Below are positions 37,321 to 45,988 of a DNA stretch of 64,000 nucleotides, in pieces. Numbering within the stretch: position 1 is the stretch's first letter; each line of letters starts with the position of its first letter. This DNA is from an uncultured Bacteroides sp. (lineage in GTDB: Bacteria; Bacteroidota; Bacteroidia; Bacteroidales; Bacteroidaceae), in assembly GCA_947646015.1 (NCBI GenBank), contig CANSEY010000018.1, positions 1-64,000 on the forward strand. Reading direction: 5' to 3'. Below the pieces are notes generated by a model that saw only the letters and a list, made by a program, of their open reading frames with translations, ran no database searches and was not told where the DNA came from. Made by a program: the position numbers and the translations under genes.

Positions 37321-37406
37321 ATCCATGCGGATAGTTGGCTCAAATCTGTACATTTGGAGCCAATACGGTATTTCGGACTGATCCATTGATTTTAGAAGTA
37401 ACGGAC

Positions 37407-38243
37407 TCAACTATTTCTAAATTCCAGCGGTGACATCCCTACATGCCGTCTGAAGAACTTGCAGAAGAAAGAGGGATTCGGGAAATTCAGCGAATAAGCT
37501 ATCTCCTGAATAGTCATATCCGTACCCTTTAGCTGCGCTTTGGCATCGATAATGACAATATAAGCAATAGTATCCAATACACTTTTCCCCGTCACTTGTT
37601 TTACGGTGGTGCTCAGATGTTGCAGAGAGATTCCCAGTTGATCGGCATAGAACTGTGCACAACGCTGGTCTTTGTAGTGTTCAGTGATCAGTTGAATCAA
37701 CTTCCGGCAAATCTCCTTCTTACGGTTCGAATGATTGTTTCCCGAATAATTCCGGTACATCAGCTGGATGCTTGTCAGAATAGTCTGGAGTGATAAGTCC
37801 GCCAATTTGGAGTCCATCTTGAAAGACTCGTCACAACTGGCATGAGACAACAAGGCAAAATATTCCTTCAGATAGTCAGCGATATTCTCGGAAAGAGGGA
37901 TGATCGGCTGTTCTATCAGCTTGGGATAAGCGTTCCCGATAGTGGTCAGCAAGTTGATATGTCCGATACATTTCGCAGAGAATCCGGCAAAACAAAGACT
38001 AACCTTTTCCGCTTTCTCACGGAACTGTATGATTGTTCCGGGAAGTAATGTAATCAGATCATTCGGGTGAACCTCGTATTCCAACAGATTGATGGAGACT
38101 TTCATGGTTCCTTCCGTACAGATGGCGAAAATACACGCCTGCAGCCGGCACGATTGTTTGTAGATGTTCAGAATATCTTCGGTTACTTTAGTCCATGCCA
38201 ACACCTCCAGAGGCAAATCTACTTGTGGAACTTCCATTTTCAT
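37407..38243 (-). CDS. AraC-family transcriptional regulator
   Basis: 278 residues from the ATG at 38243; the frame opening at 38294 overlaps the promoter TACATTTG and is not used. An N-terminal cupin-like sensing region is followed by a C-terminal pair of helix-turn-helix motifs (FYADQLGISLQHLSTTVKQV; IQEIAYSLNFPNPSFFCKFFRRHVGMSPLEFR), typical of AraC/XylS activators. Ligand unknown. It is divergent from lipB and convergent with copA, and neither suggests a clear target. Confidence 0.9.
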   Translation of the reverse strand: MKMEVPQVDLPLEVLAWTKVTEDILNIYKQSCRLQACIFAICTEGTMKVSINLLEYEVHPNDLITLLPGTIIQFREKAEKVSLCFAGFSAKCIGHINLLTTIGNAYPKLIEQPIIPLSENIADYLKEYFALLSHASCDESFKMDSKLADLSLQTILTSIQLMYRNYSGNNHSNRKKEICRKLIQLITEHYKDQRCAQFYADQLGISLQHLSTTVKQVTGKSVLDTIAYIVIIDAKAQLKGTDMTIQEIAYSLNFPNPSFFCKFFRRHVGMSPLEFRNS

Positions 38244-38291
38244 AAGAGTGTTTGTTATCTTTGGTTTAGAGTGCTTGTTATATTCGGTCCG

Positions 38292-38299
38292 CAAATGTA
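38292..38299 (-). promoter_or_regulatory. -7 element for the araC-type gene
   Basis: The minus strand reads TACATTTG, 48 bp upstream of the chosen ATG at 38243. Confidence 0.55.
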
Positions 38300-38319
38300 C
38301 GATTTTTCTTTTTATTTCT

Positions 38320-38327
38320 TACTTTTG
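38320..38327 (+). promoter_or_regulatory. -7 element for lipB
   Basis: TACTTTTG lies 5 bp before the lipB ATG at 38333, implying a near-leaderless mRNA. Confidence 0.55.
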
Positions 38328-38332
38328 TCCTC

Positions 38333-39016
38333 ATGAAAACTGTATTAGTAGACTGGAATTTGATTCCATACGCCGAGGCATGGCAGCGGCAGACAGAATG
38401 GTTTGATACCCTTGTCTGCGCAAAAGCGCAGGGAGAACCCTATGAAAACCGTATTATTATGTGCGAACATCCGCACGTCTATACTTTGGGACGTAGCGGA
38501 AAAGAAAAGAATATGCTGTTGAATGACGATCAGCTGAAAGCCATTCAGGCTACCCTTTTCCATATAGATCGGGGAGGGGATATCACGTATCATGGTCCCG
38601 GACAGCTAGTCTGTTATCCGATCTTGAATCTGGAAGAGTTTCATCTGGGGCTGAAGGAATATGTGCACCTGCTCGAAGAGGCTGTGATACGTGTCTGTGC
38701 CTCCTATGGCATTGAAGCGGGACGGCTTGAAAAGGCAACAGGTGTCTGGCTGGAAGGGAGTACGCCCCGTGCCCGTAAGATTTGTGCGATCGGGGTGAGG
38801 AGCAGCCATTACGTCACCATGCACGGACTGGCTCTGAATGTGAATACGGATTTACGCTATTTCAGCTATATTCATCCTTGTGGCTTTATAGATAAAGGCG
38901 TCACTTCTCTTCGTCAGGAACTGAAGCACGAAGTGCCTATGGACGAAGTGAAGCAACGCCTCGAATGCGAGCTTAGCAGACTGCTGAACGAAAAAAAACA
39001 GCAGATTGCTCAATGA
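38333..39016 (+). CDS. lipB: lipoyl(octanoyl) transferase
   Basis: 227 residues, BPL/LipA/LipB fold. Motifs: CEHPHVYTLGRSG, RGGDITYHGPGQLVCYP, the catalytic Lys in ARKICAIGV and the catalytic Cys in HPCGFIDKGVTSL. It moves octanoyl from acyl carrier protein to lipoyl domains such as GcvH and 2-oxoacid dehydrogenase E2. The last codons and the following 45 bp show loosely repeated GCAGA..TGCTCAATGA units of 25-27 bp. Confidence 0.95.
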   Translation: MKTVLVDWNLIPYAEAWQRQTEWFDTLVCAKAQGEPYENRIIMCEHPHVYTLGRSGKEKNMLLNDDQLKAIQATLFHIDRGGDITYHGPGQLVCYPILNLEEFHLGLKEYVHLLEEAVIRVCASYGIEAGRLEKATGVWLEGSTPRARKICAIGVRSSHYVTMHGLALNVNTDLRYFSYIHPCGFIDKGVTSLRQELKHEVPMDEVKQRLECELSRLLNEKKQQIAQ

Positions 39017-39074
39017 AAGAACCCGGCAGACTCTGCTCAATGATAAAACTTAGCGGACTGCCCGAAGGAAAAGC

Positions 39075-40007
39075 CTAGAAGACGATTCCAATGCCGAGCT
39101 GCCATGTCTTATGCATGAAACAGTCTTTATCAGCCAGTGCATAAGAGAAATCTGCGCGAATCGGCCAGAAGTTGATTCCGCAGCCCAGTGTACCGTAGTT
39201 GCCTGTTCCTTTGTCGTTATCCCCGAAGTGGTATCCTCCGCGGATAATTCCATATTTCAGGAAATTATATTCCGCTCCGATGCCGGCTTGAAGATGGCGG
39301 TACTCGGACGGGAGCAGGTAATTGAAGTCAAGAGCCACCTGCAAGCGGTTGTCCATACTGAACGGCAGGTCGATGGCACCACCCAGTCCCAGTCGGGCAG
39401 GCAGTTTCTGTCCGTCCAGCTTGCTGCCCAGGTTGGCAGCTTGAAATCCGATTGTCCATGAAGCCATTTCGTCCAGAATACCCATGCTGCGATGGTAGCT
39501 GGCACCGAGGTCCACGGAGACTGACCCTTTGCTGTCCGCATCCTTATAGGCTTTTGCCTGCAGATATCTGAGTGTTAATGAAAGGGACAGGTTTTTGGCT
39601 ACATTTCTAAAGTATGCGGCTTCTACGTTCCATGCGCGGGCATGATCTTCCGCACCGTCCTGCCAATGAAAATCGGCATCTTTGTAGTGACGGAATCCTA
39701 CGCTAAATCCGTGCTTCCCTTCCCGTCCGATGCGGTAGAAAAGGGATGCGCTATGCATTCCAAAGTCTTTATTTATGTCAGCGTATGAGTAGCTGGCACC
39801 CATTACATCCTGCGAGAAAGCGATGGTGGAAGCGTTATGAAAGATAGCCGTGCTTCCATTGTCAGTGATAGCCAGTCCTGTGCCGGCCATACCTGCCGAT
39901 TGGGCATCCGGAGTAATCTCCAGAAAAGAGGCGCTTGCCACTCCCTGTGCTCCCAGAAAAGTAGGCAACAGACACGACGCGAGAAGTAAATGTTTTACTC
40001 GTTTCAT
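39075..40007 (-). CDS. PorV/PorQ-like outer membrane beta-barrel protein
   Basis: 310 residues from the ATG at 40007 (MKRVKHLLLAS, good signal peptide); the open frame to 40058 overlaps the preceding gene. The mature start FLEITPDAQSAGMAGTGLA is the signature of the PorV/PorQ family, FadL-related 14-strand barrels that act in type IX secretion in other Bacteroidota. No other type IX genes are in the window, so a PorV-like envelope role outside T9SS is more likely. It is third in an operon after OPT and esterase-DUF1460. Confidence 0.8.
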   Translation of the reverse strand: MKRVKHLLLASCLLPTFLGAQGVASASFLEITPDAQSAGMAGTGLAITDNGSTAIFHNASTIAFSQDVMGASYSYADINKDFGMHSASLFYRIGREGKHGFSVGFRHYKDADFHWQDGAEDHARAWNVEAAYFRNVAKNLSLSLTLRYLQAKAYKDADSKGSVSVDLGASYHRSMGILDEMASWTIGFQAANLGSKLDGQKLPARLGLGGAIDLPFSMDNRLQVALDFNYLLPSEYRHLQAGIGAEYNFLKYGIIRGGYHFGDNDKGTGNYGTLGCGINFWPIRADFSYALADKDCFMHKTWQLGIGIVF

Positions 40008-40018
40008 AATCATTTGTT

Positions 40019-41566
40019 TTAAGGGTGAGACATCCGGACGACACGTATGCCGCTCCATGATTTATTATTGCGAAGCATTTGGCTGAGAGGCTCTTCGCTG
40101 ACAACAACCTTGCCAAGCGTAGAAGAGGCGTGAAGCAAATGCAACTTTCCGTTTATATATTCGGCTATCCCTACATGAGCTACATCCAGTCCCGGAAGAT
40201 TCGTGGTGATGGCGATGATATCACCGTCCATGATCCACGGAAGTCCTGCGTCGGGGAGTTTGCCTTTAGGTAGCCAGTGTACCTTTTTCCCGGACAATGC
40301 CTTTTCATGCTCGGCCATCCGTTTCACGTTCTCCGGCGAATCCGCCAGTTGCCTGTACTTTTGGGGATGGGTGGACATATAAGAGAGAGACAGTTTGGTG
40401 GTCTGCGTACTGTTTTGTGCAGTAACGTCTTCCAGAAATCCTTGGCGGACACCGTTCTCAATCCAGTCGGAGGTATAGTGCAACCGCGAAGTGTATCCGT
40501 CGATCACACCGTCCCGATAACGTATCTTTTGCAGATTATCGGCAAAAGAAGACCCCATCGCCTGAGCCAGCGTATATTCGACGAAAGTAAGGCAATCTAC
40601 CGTTTGGGGCAGGATGACTAACTTTTCTTCCGTTCCCTGATCCAGTGTGTTGGCTACATACTTTGTTCCAAGGTACGTCTTTCCGATTCTCAGCATCGGT
40701 GCTGTTTCCTTCGGAAATACGACACCGTCACGCAACCACTTTTCGAGTTCCTGTGTCCATTGTTGCTTATACTTGAAGTTGTCCCGGAATCCCCAGCCAT
40801 GTCCGCCGGTAGGGTAGACATGAAGCGATGCGGGAACATTGTTTTTCTGTAAAGCGAGATAATAGTTCACTCCGTTGGAAGGAGGCACGGCACCGTCATC
40901 AGAAGACAGGACGATAAAGGCTTGCGGAGTATCGGATGTCACTTGCAGTTCGTTGGAGAAGAGTACCCCTTGTTCTGCGGTCGGATTTCCGCCCAGAAGC
41001 TCTTTTCTCGAACCGCCATGAGTACTTTGCGTCATGGTGACCACCGGATAAAGCAGAATCTGAAAGTCGGGACGCGATGCCGCACTGTAATGGGTGGCAA
41101 GGGTAGAGGCGAGATGTCCTCCGGCGGATGCTCCCATGATTCCTATTTTGCGGGGATGGATATTCCATTCTCCGGCATGCTCGCATACGATGCGAATCGC
41201 TCTTTCCGCATCCGATAAGGGGACTTCGCAATGACCGTTCGGCATCCGGTACTTTAATACAACGTAAGTGATGCCCTGTCCGCAGAACCAGGGTGCCATA
41301 TCGTGTCCTTCATGATCCATGGCGAGGCGGCTGTAGCCACCTCCGGGACACATGATGACAGCCATTCCGTTCGGCTGCGGTGCACGGTAAACGGTTATGG
41401 TGGGGTCGGTGACATTGCTGAGTCTATGGGGTGACACTTCCTTTTCCCCGCCGGTCAGCCCGTTGGAGTTGGGAGCACCGTCGGGCCACAAAGGTAGCTC
41501 GACGGGCTGTTGTGCAAATGTCATTGCAGTCATAAGTGATACTATAACAGATAACAGTTTCCTCAT
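40019..41566 (-). CDS. secreted fusion of alpha/beta-hydrolase esterase and DUF1460 amidase-like domain
   Basis: 515 residues with a signal peptide (MTFAQQ). The first part (about 20-285) is an acetylxylan-esterase-like alpha/beta hydrolase: oxyanion region CPGGGYSRLA, nucleophile Ser in GASAGGH, His in TGGHGWGF. From about 291 a DUF1460 domain (NlpC/P60-type cysteine peptidase fold) follows, with its likely catalytic Cys325 in TVDCLTF and His464 in DVAHVGIAEY. Esterase plus murein-peptide hydrolase in one chain suggests action on acetylated or decorated peptidoglycan fragments, supported by the adjacent oligopeptide transporter. The substrate is inference. Confidence 0.82.
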   Translation of the reverse strand: MRKLLSVIVSLMTAMTFAQQPVELPLWPDGAPNSNGLTGGEKEVSPHRLSNVTDPTITVYRAPQPNGMAVIMCPGGGYSRLAMDHEGHDMAPWFCGQGITYVVLKYRMPNGHCEVPLSDAERAIRIVCEHAGEWNIHPRKIGIMGASAGGHLASTLATHYSAASRPDFQILLYPVVTMTQSTHGGSRKELLGGNPTAEQGVLFSNELQVTSDTPQAFIVLSSDDGAVPPSNGVNYYLALQKNNVPASLHVYPTGGHGWGFRDNFKYKQQWTQELEKWLRDGVVFPKETAPMLRIGKTYLGTKYVANTLDQGTEEKLVILPQTVDCLTFVEYTLAQAMGSSFADNLQKIRYRDGVIDGYTSRLHYTSDWIENGVRQGFLEDVTAQNSTQTTKLSLSYMSTHPQKYRQLADSPENVKRMAEHEKALSGKKVHWLPKGKLPDAGLPWIMDGDIIAITTNLPGLDVAHVGIAEYINGKLHLLHASSTLGKVVVSEEPLSQMLRNNKSWSGIRVVRMSHP

Positions 41567-41567
41567 C

Positions 41568-43556
41568 TTATTTTACTTTCATGGAAGCCTTGATAAAGTA
41601 GAGGATCAATAAAGCGTAAGCTCCTAATGCTAACACTTCCGACCAGGTATTGTTCAGCCAGGCTTCGTTGACCAGATTGATACCGCCGAAACGCATTGCC
41701 GCGCTCACTACTCCCATCAATGCGCCTCCTGCAATGAAACCGGATGCCAGCAACGTACCTTTTTCACCTCTTTCCGTATTGAGTGCCGTATCCTTGCTGC
41801 GGCTTGTTACATACCAGTTGACGGCACCGCCTACTACCAGCGGCACATTCAGCTCCAACGGAATAAACATACCCAGCGCAAAGGCCAGTGCGGGAATCTT
41901 GAAGAATGTCAGCACGATAGCAAGGATTGCACCGATGCCATACAGCAGCCAGGGGGCACCTACGCCGCTCATCAGCGGTTCGATAACGGCAGCCATCGCA
42001 TTGGCCTGTGGTGCAGCCAGTGCGCCGCTGGTGAAGCCGTATGTCTTGTTCAGTATAATCATTACACCGCCTACTGTAGCAGCAGAAACGATGGTTCCCA
42101 AGAATTTCCATGTTTCCTGTTTGGCAGGCGTACTACCCAGCCAGTAACCGATCTTCAAGTCGGTGATGAAACCGCCCGCCATAGACAGTGCCGTACATAC
42201 TACGCCACCCATCACAAGTGCGGCCACCATGCCCGAAGGACCTTTCAGTCCGACAGCTACCATCACTACGGAAGCCAGAATCAGTGTCATCAATGTCATT
42301 CCCGATACCGGATTGGTGCCTACAATGGCAATCGCATTGGCAGCTACCGTTGTGAACAGGAAGGAAATGCCTGCTACCAGCGCAATCGCTACCAGCGTAT
42401 GGACGATATTTCCCTGCATGATATCGAAGTAGAAGAACAGCACGATCAGAATCAGCGTAAGGATAGAGCCGATAGCGATGATTTTCATCGAAAGATCACG
42501 CTGTGTACGCACGATATTCTTTTCTACATTGCCTTTACCGCCCATTTCTTTGGCAGCCAGTCCGACGGCACTCTTGATGATTCCCCACGAACGGATAATA
42601 CCGATGACACCTGCCATGGCAATACCGCCGATACCGATGCTCTTGGCGTAATACTTGAAGATTTCTTCGGGGCTCATCATGCCTACCGTAGAAGTGATTT
42701 CGGGGTTCCATGCGTTCAGCACGCTGTCTCCCCAGATGGCGGACATTCCCGGAATGATGATCCACCATACTGCCAGTGATCCGGCACAGATGATGGAAGC
42801 ATATTTCAGTCCGACGATATAGCCCAGACCGAGTACGGCAGCTCCCGTATTTACTTTGAATACCAGTTTCGCTTTCTCAGCCAGCATTTCTCCGGCTCCG
42901 CATACGCGGGTGGTGAAGTTCTCGTTCCACCAGCCGAAAGTGGCCACGATGAAGTCATACAATCCACCGATCATTCCCGCCATCAACAGCGGTTTGGCCT
43001 GGCTGCCGCTCTTTTCTCCGGACACCAGCACCTGTGTGGTAGCGGTTGCTTCGGGGAAAGGATATTTGCCGTGCATATCGCTGACGAAATATTTGCGGAA
43101 AGGAATCAGAAACAGGATACCCAGTACGCCACCCAGCAGCGAGCTGATAAATACCTGCATAAAGCTGACTGTCATCTCAGGATATTTGACTTGAAGGATA
43201 TAAAGGGCGGGGAGGGTAAAGATGGCTCCGGCAACGATTACACCGGAACACGCTCCGATAGACTGGATAATTACATTTTCTCCTAACGCATTTTTTCTTT
43301 TGGCTGCACCGGAGACTCCTACGGCAATGATGGCTATCGGAATAGCGGCTTCGAATACTTGTCCCACTTTCAGCCCCAGATAGGCGGCGGCTGCCGAGAA
43401 AAGGATGGCCATGGCGATACCCCATGTTACTGACCAGAAGTTTACTTCCGGATAATTTTTGGAAGGACTCATCAGGGGATTGTACACTTCTCCTGCTTTT
43501 AACTCTCTGAACGCGTTCTCGGGTAGTCCGGTGAATTTGTCTTCTTCTTGTTTCAT
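41568..43556 (-). CDS. OPT-family oligopeptide transporter
   Basis: 662 residues with about 15 membrane helices. The start LTGLPENAFRELKAGEVYNP...P and the cytoplasmic KYPFPEATATTQVLVSG segment are typical of prokaryotic OPT (YSL/oligopeptide) transporters. It imports peptides or metal-peptide complexes with protons. The next gene starts 1 bp after its stop, so transporter, esterase-DUF1460 and PorV-like protein form one operon. Uptake of peptidoglycan-derived peptides is a reasonable guess. Confidence 0.88.
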   Translation of the reverse strand: MKQEEDKFTGLPENAFRELKAGEVYNPLMSPSKNYPEVNFWSVTWGIAMAILFSAAAAYLGLKVGQVFEAAIPIAIIAVGVSGAAKRKNALGENVIIQSIGACSGVIVAGAIFTLPALYILQVKYPEMTVSFMQVFISSLLGGVLGILFLIPFRKYFVSDMHGKYPFPEATATTQVLVSGEKSGSQAKPLLMAGMIGGLYDFIVATFGWWNENFTTRVCGAGEMLAEKAKLVFKVNTGAAVLGLGYIVGLKYASIICAGSLAVWWIIIPGMSAIWGDSVLNAWNPEITSTVGMMSPEEIFKYYAKSIGIGGIAMAGVIGIIRSWGIIKSAVGLAAKEMGGKGNVEKNIVRTQRDLSMKIIAIGSILTLILIVLFFYFDIMQGNIVHTLVAIALVAGISFLFTTVAANAIAIVGTNPVSGMTLMTLILASVVMVAVGLKGPSGMVAALVMGGVVCTALSMAGGFITDLKIGYWLGSTPAKQETWKFLGTIVSAATVGGVMIILNKTYGFTSGALAAPQANAMAAVIEPLMSGVGAPWLLYGIGAILAIVLTFFKIPALAFALGMFIPLELNVPLVVGGAVNWYVTSRSKDTALNTERGEKGTLLASGFIAGGALMGVVSAAMRFGGINLVNEAWLNNTWSEVLALGAYALLILYFIKASMKVK

Positions 43557-43594
43557 ATTATATTTTTAGTAGTTTATGCTTAATGGACTTCAAA

Positions 43595-43632
43595 GTAAAC
43601 AAAAAAAAAGGAGAATCGAAAGATTCTCCTTT
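43595..43632 (-). terminator. intrinsic terminator of the DUF1573 gene
   Basis: On the minus strand an 11-bp perfect stem (43622-43632 with 43607-43617), a TTTC loop and nine T residues. It separates DUF1573 from the OPT operon. Confidence 0.92.
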
Positions 43633-43651
43633 ACGTTATGTCTATTTTTTC

Positions 43652-44047
43652 TTACTTCTCGTCTTTCGGGGTCATATCGCCTTCGATATAGAGGCGTACC
43701 ATTTCGGTTTTTGCGTTGGTACGCAGGGTAATCGACTTTTTGAAGTGTCCCGGATATTTACCTGTTCCGTTGTAAGTTACTTTGATTGTACCTTTCTTTC
43801 CCGGCTGGATCGGTTCTTTGGTATATTCGGGCACTGTGCATCCGCAAGACGCTACCGCCTGATGAATTACTAAAGGAGCATCACCGATATTAGTGAAAGT
43901 GAATACGCAGCTTACTACCGGACTGTTTTCTGAGAATTTTCCAAAGTCGTGTGTTGTTTTGTCAAACTTGATATCAGCGTTAGTCTGGGCAAAAGCGAAA
44001 CTTACTCCTACCACTAACAAGGTCATTAAAAAAAGTATCTTTTTCAT
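43652..44047 (-). CDS. DUF1573 secreted protein
   Basis: 131 residues. Signal peptide (VSFAFAQ), then a single DUF1573 immunoglobulin-like domain (DFGKFSENSPVVSCVFTFTNIGDAPLVI...SCGCTVPEYTKEPI...I.V.YNGTGK.G). The SCGCT motif and beta pattern are characteristic; the family is abundant in Bacteroides envelopes but has no assigned function. Transcribed alone, with a TACCTTTG element 30 bp upstream and a strong terminator. Confidence 0.9.
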   Translation of the reverse strand: MKKILFLMTLLVVGVSFAFAQTNADIKFDKTTHDFGKFSENSPVVSCVFTFTNIGDAPLVIHQAVASCGCTVPEYTKEPIQPGKKGTIKVTYNGTGKYPGHFKKSITLRTNAKTEMVRLYIEGDMTPKDEK

Positions 44048-44076
44048 TTTTCCTTCTTTTTATTGATTACAAACGC

Positions 44077-44084
44077 CAAAGGTA
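44077..44084 (-). promoter_or_regulatory. -7 element for the DUF1573 gene
   Basis: The minus strand reads TACCTTTG, 29 bp before the start codon at 44047. Confidence 0.55.
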
Positions 44085-44182
44085 ACGCTTTTCCCTGAAA
44101 TTATCCCGTCGGCAGAGTTAATTTTATCGAAAAAGGGAATAAAATAACTTCTGTTTATCATCGTCCTTGGGCTTGGCAATCC

Positions 44183-44292
44183 TGACCACCGAGGTGGGGA
44201 ACACTGAGCGCCGAGCTGAATGAGAGTAAGCAGCGAGGCGAAAAACGCTGAGCACCGAGACGAGCAGAAGTGAGCACCGAGGTGAATACTGC
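44183..44292. repeat. degenerate 22-bp tandem repeat array (five units), core TGAGCACCGAGGTGAA
   Basis: Five contiguous 22-bp units start at 44183, 44205, 44227, 44249 and 44271. Cores: TGACCACCGAGGTG, TGAGCGCCGAGCTG, TAAGCAGCGAGGCG, TGAGCACCGAGACG, TGAGCACCGAGGTG; the last 6-8 bases vary. The reverse complement of the core (CTCGGTGCTCA) is the core of the array at 23941-24049. The array lies in the 358-bp gap between the DUF1573 promoter and the small ORF promoter. Confidence 0.85.
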
Positions 44293-44347
44293 CGATCTCT
44301 GTTCGCTAAATTAATTCATTTCAACACGCTAATGAATACTCATATTT

Positions 44348-44379
44348 TTTGTTTATCGCATAAAAAATTACTATATTTG
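44348..44379 (+). promoter_or_regulatory. complete promoter of a 46-codon ORF
   Basis: TTTG (44348-44351), 20 bp, TATATTTG (44372-44379), 26 bp before the ATG at 44406. Consensus boxes and spacing. Confidence 0.7.
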
Positions 44380-44405
44380 GAACAAACCCATAAAATCCAG
44401 CTATT

Positions 44406-44546
44406 ATGAAAACAAAACTTGATTTCTATCATATGACTCCCTTTTATGAGTTGAATTACTTTATAGCATTTATTGTTAAGTTGTACAAACGCATTCAACA
44501 ACGTAGAGAACAGAGAGAACATCGAATCAAAGATGAACTGGTCTGA
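44406..44546 (+). CDS. 46-residue uncharacterised small protein
   Basis: The ORF runs from an ATG at 44406 to a TGA at 44544-44546. The protein has an aromatic N-terminal half (YHMTPFYELNYFIAF) that could lie in a membrane interface and an Arg/Gln/Glu-rich helix (RIQQRREQREHRIKDEL) at the end. A full consensus promoter precedes it. No family is known to me. The 196 bp that follow (44547-44742) hold only a small hairpin (AATTCTATT at 44606 with AATAGAATT at 44622) and a GGTTARGRTTCGGTTT duplication 23 bp apart. Confidence 0.6.
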   Translation: MKTKLDFYHMTPFYELNYFIAFIVKLYKRIQQRREQREHRIKDELV

Positions 44547-44742
44547 TTCATTTCTACACCGAAAGTGAATCGGCGGCGGCAAAATTCTTTCTTCTCTTTC
44601 TTAGTAATTCTATTTCTTTAGAATAGAATTATATACTCTACTCTTCTCTACTGGTTAAGGTTCGGTTTCCCTTTCGGTTAGGATTCGGTTTTCGAGCCCT
44701 GCCAGAAGGCGTTTCAGAGCTTTTGGTTTTGCAAATAAAACA

Positions 44743-45342
44743 CTATTTCTTCAACCCGAATCCCAGCATCATCCCGTCGTAGTTTTCAGCCAGTGAGCTG
44801 ACAGTTTTCAGTGCTGTGCTGTTTGTCTTGCTGCCGAGGAATGTCATTAATTTAAGCAGCTTGTCGGAGTTGAACAATAAATCCATAGAGTTGGAAGTGC
44901 AGTTCACTTTCGCGTGCAGGTTCAGTAGTTTCAAGTACTTTAAGTCTACCTGCTTGGTGGAAGCATTGTACGAATAAGTGCCGTTCAGTTTCTTTTTTCC
45001 GACGGTGCTGGTGAAAGTACTGTCGGCGTTGAACGTGAAGCTCATTTGTCCTTCTTTGATGCCCACTTTACTCAATTGCTCGTTCAATTTGTTTTCTGCC
45101 ATCGTGGCGGCTGCGGCTCCTCCTGCTTTCATCAGCAGATTGTCCGATTCAAATTCTACTGCCGAACCGCTGTAAGTCCATGTGCCTGTCATGTCTATCG
45201 TTTCGGGTGTTCCGGTGATGGCATTTACTACTTTGGAGATGTTGTCTTTGTTGAGCAGATCCTTTAATGATTGTGCCTGACTGTTGCTTGCAAAGAGTGA
45301 GAATAATGCAACCCATGCAATAAATAAAATGTTCTTTTTCAT
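44743..45342 (-). CDS. DUF4923 secreted protein
   Basis: 199 residues, signal peptide (ASNSQAQS). The mature protein follows the DUF4923 pattern seen in Bacteroidales: helical start (LKDLLNKDNISKVVNAITG), a WTYSGSAVEFESDNLL segment and a lipocalin-like beta region. Function unknown; probably an envelope protein. It lies 6 bp after the engB stop, so it may be transcribed with it. Confidence 0.75.
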   Translation of the reverse strand: MKKNILFIAWVALFSLFASNSQAQSLKDLLNKDNISKVVNAITGTPETIDMTGTWTYSGSAVEFESDNLLMKAGGAAAATMAENKLNEQLSKVGIKEGQMSFTFNADSTFTSTVGKKKLNGTYSYNASTKQVDLKYLKLLNLHAKVNCTSNSMDLLFNSDKLLKLMTFLGSKTNSTALKTVSSLAENYDGMMLGFGLKK

Positions 45343-45348
45343 TTTCGT

Positions 45349-45957
45349 TTACTTATTTTTATAGACTTCTTTACTGATGTTTTCGATGTAGTCGAGGATT
45401 TCCGTGCGTCCTGTACGGTTTTCCGAAGAAGATACGAAATACGGGGGAAGTTCTTCCCATTCCTTGCTCAGTTCACGCAGGTAGTTGTTGATATTCATTT
45501 TCAGACGTCCGCCTTTCAGTTTGTCTGCTTTGGTGAAGATGATGGAGAAAGGGATGCCGTTTTCGCCCAGCCATTCCATAAATTCCAGGTCTATTTTCTG
45601 CGGTTCCAGACGGCTGTCTATCAATACAAACAGGTTGGTCATCTGTTCCCGTTCGAGGATGTAGTCTTCGATGATGGTACGTATCTGGTCTTTTCCTTTT
45701 TGTCCGCGTCTGGCGTAGCCGTATCCGGGAAGATCGACCAGGTACCAGCTTTGGTTGATCAGGAAGTGGTTGATAAGCATTGTCTTTCCCGGTGTGGCGG
45801 AGGTCATCGCCAGTCCTTTGCGGGCAGTCAGCATATTGATAAGGCTCGACTTTCCTACATTCGACCGCCCGATGAAGGCGTATTCGGGAAATACTCCTGT
45901 CGGACATTTCTTCACGTCCGTGTTGCTAATCACAAATTCTGCACTCGTTATTTCCAT
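45349..45957 (-). CDS. engB: ribosome biogenesis GTPase YihA/YsxC
   Basis: 202 residues, EngB family. G1 [10 protein letters not shown]2/G3 TPGKT and DLPGYG, G4 TKAD, G5-like SSENRTG. It is essential in many bacteria for 50S subunit assembly. The 22-bp repeat array at 45989-46076 lies immediately upstream of its start, and no TAnnTTTG promoter is visible there, so transcription may come from the symporter gene. Confidence 0.95.
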   Translation of the reverse strand: MEITSAEFVISNTDVKKCPTGVFPEYAFIGRSNVGKSSLINMLTARKGLAMTSATPGKTMLINHFLINQSWYLVDLPGYGYARRGQKGKDQIRTIIEDYILEREQMTNLFVLIDSRLEPQKIDLEFMEWLGENGIPFSIIFTKADKLKGGRLKMNINNYLRELSKEWEELPPYFVSSSENRTGRTEILDYIENISKEVYKNK

Positions 45958-45988
45958 TTTATTGTCATTTATTTCTTTGTTTTTCTGC

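Noticed and set aside
39075..40007. Type IX secretion component
   Set aside because: A PorV/PorQ-like barrel alone is not evidence for T9SS; no other por/gld genes or C-terminal sorting domains are seen in the window.
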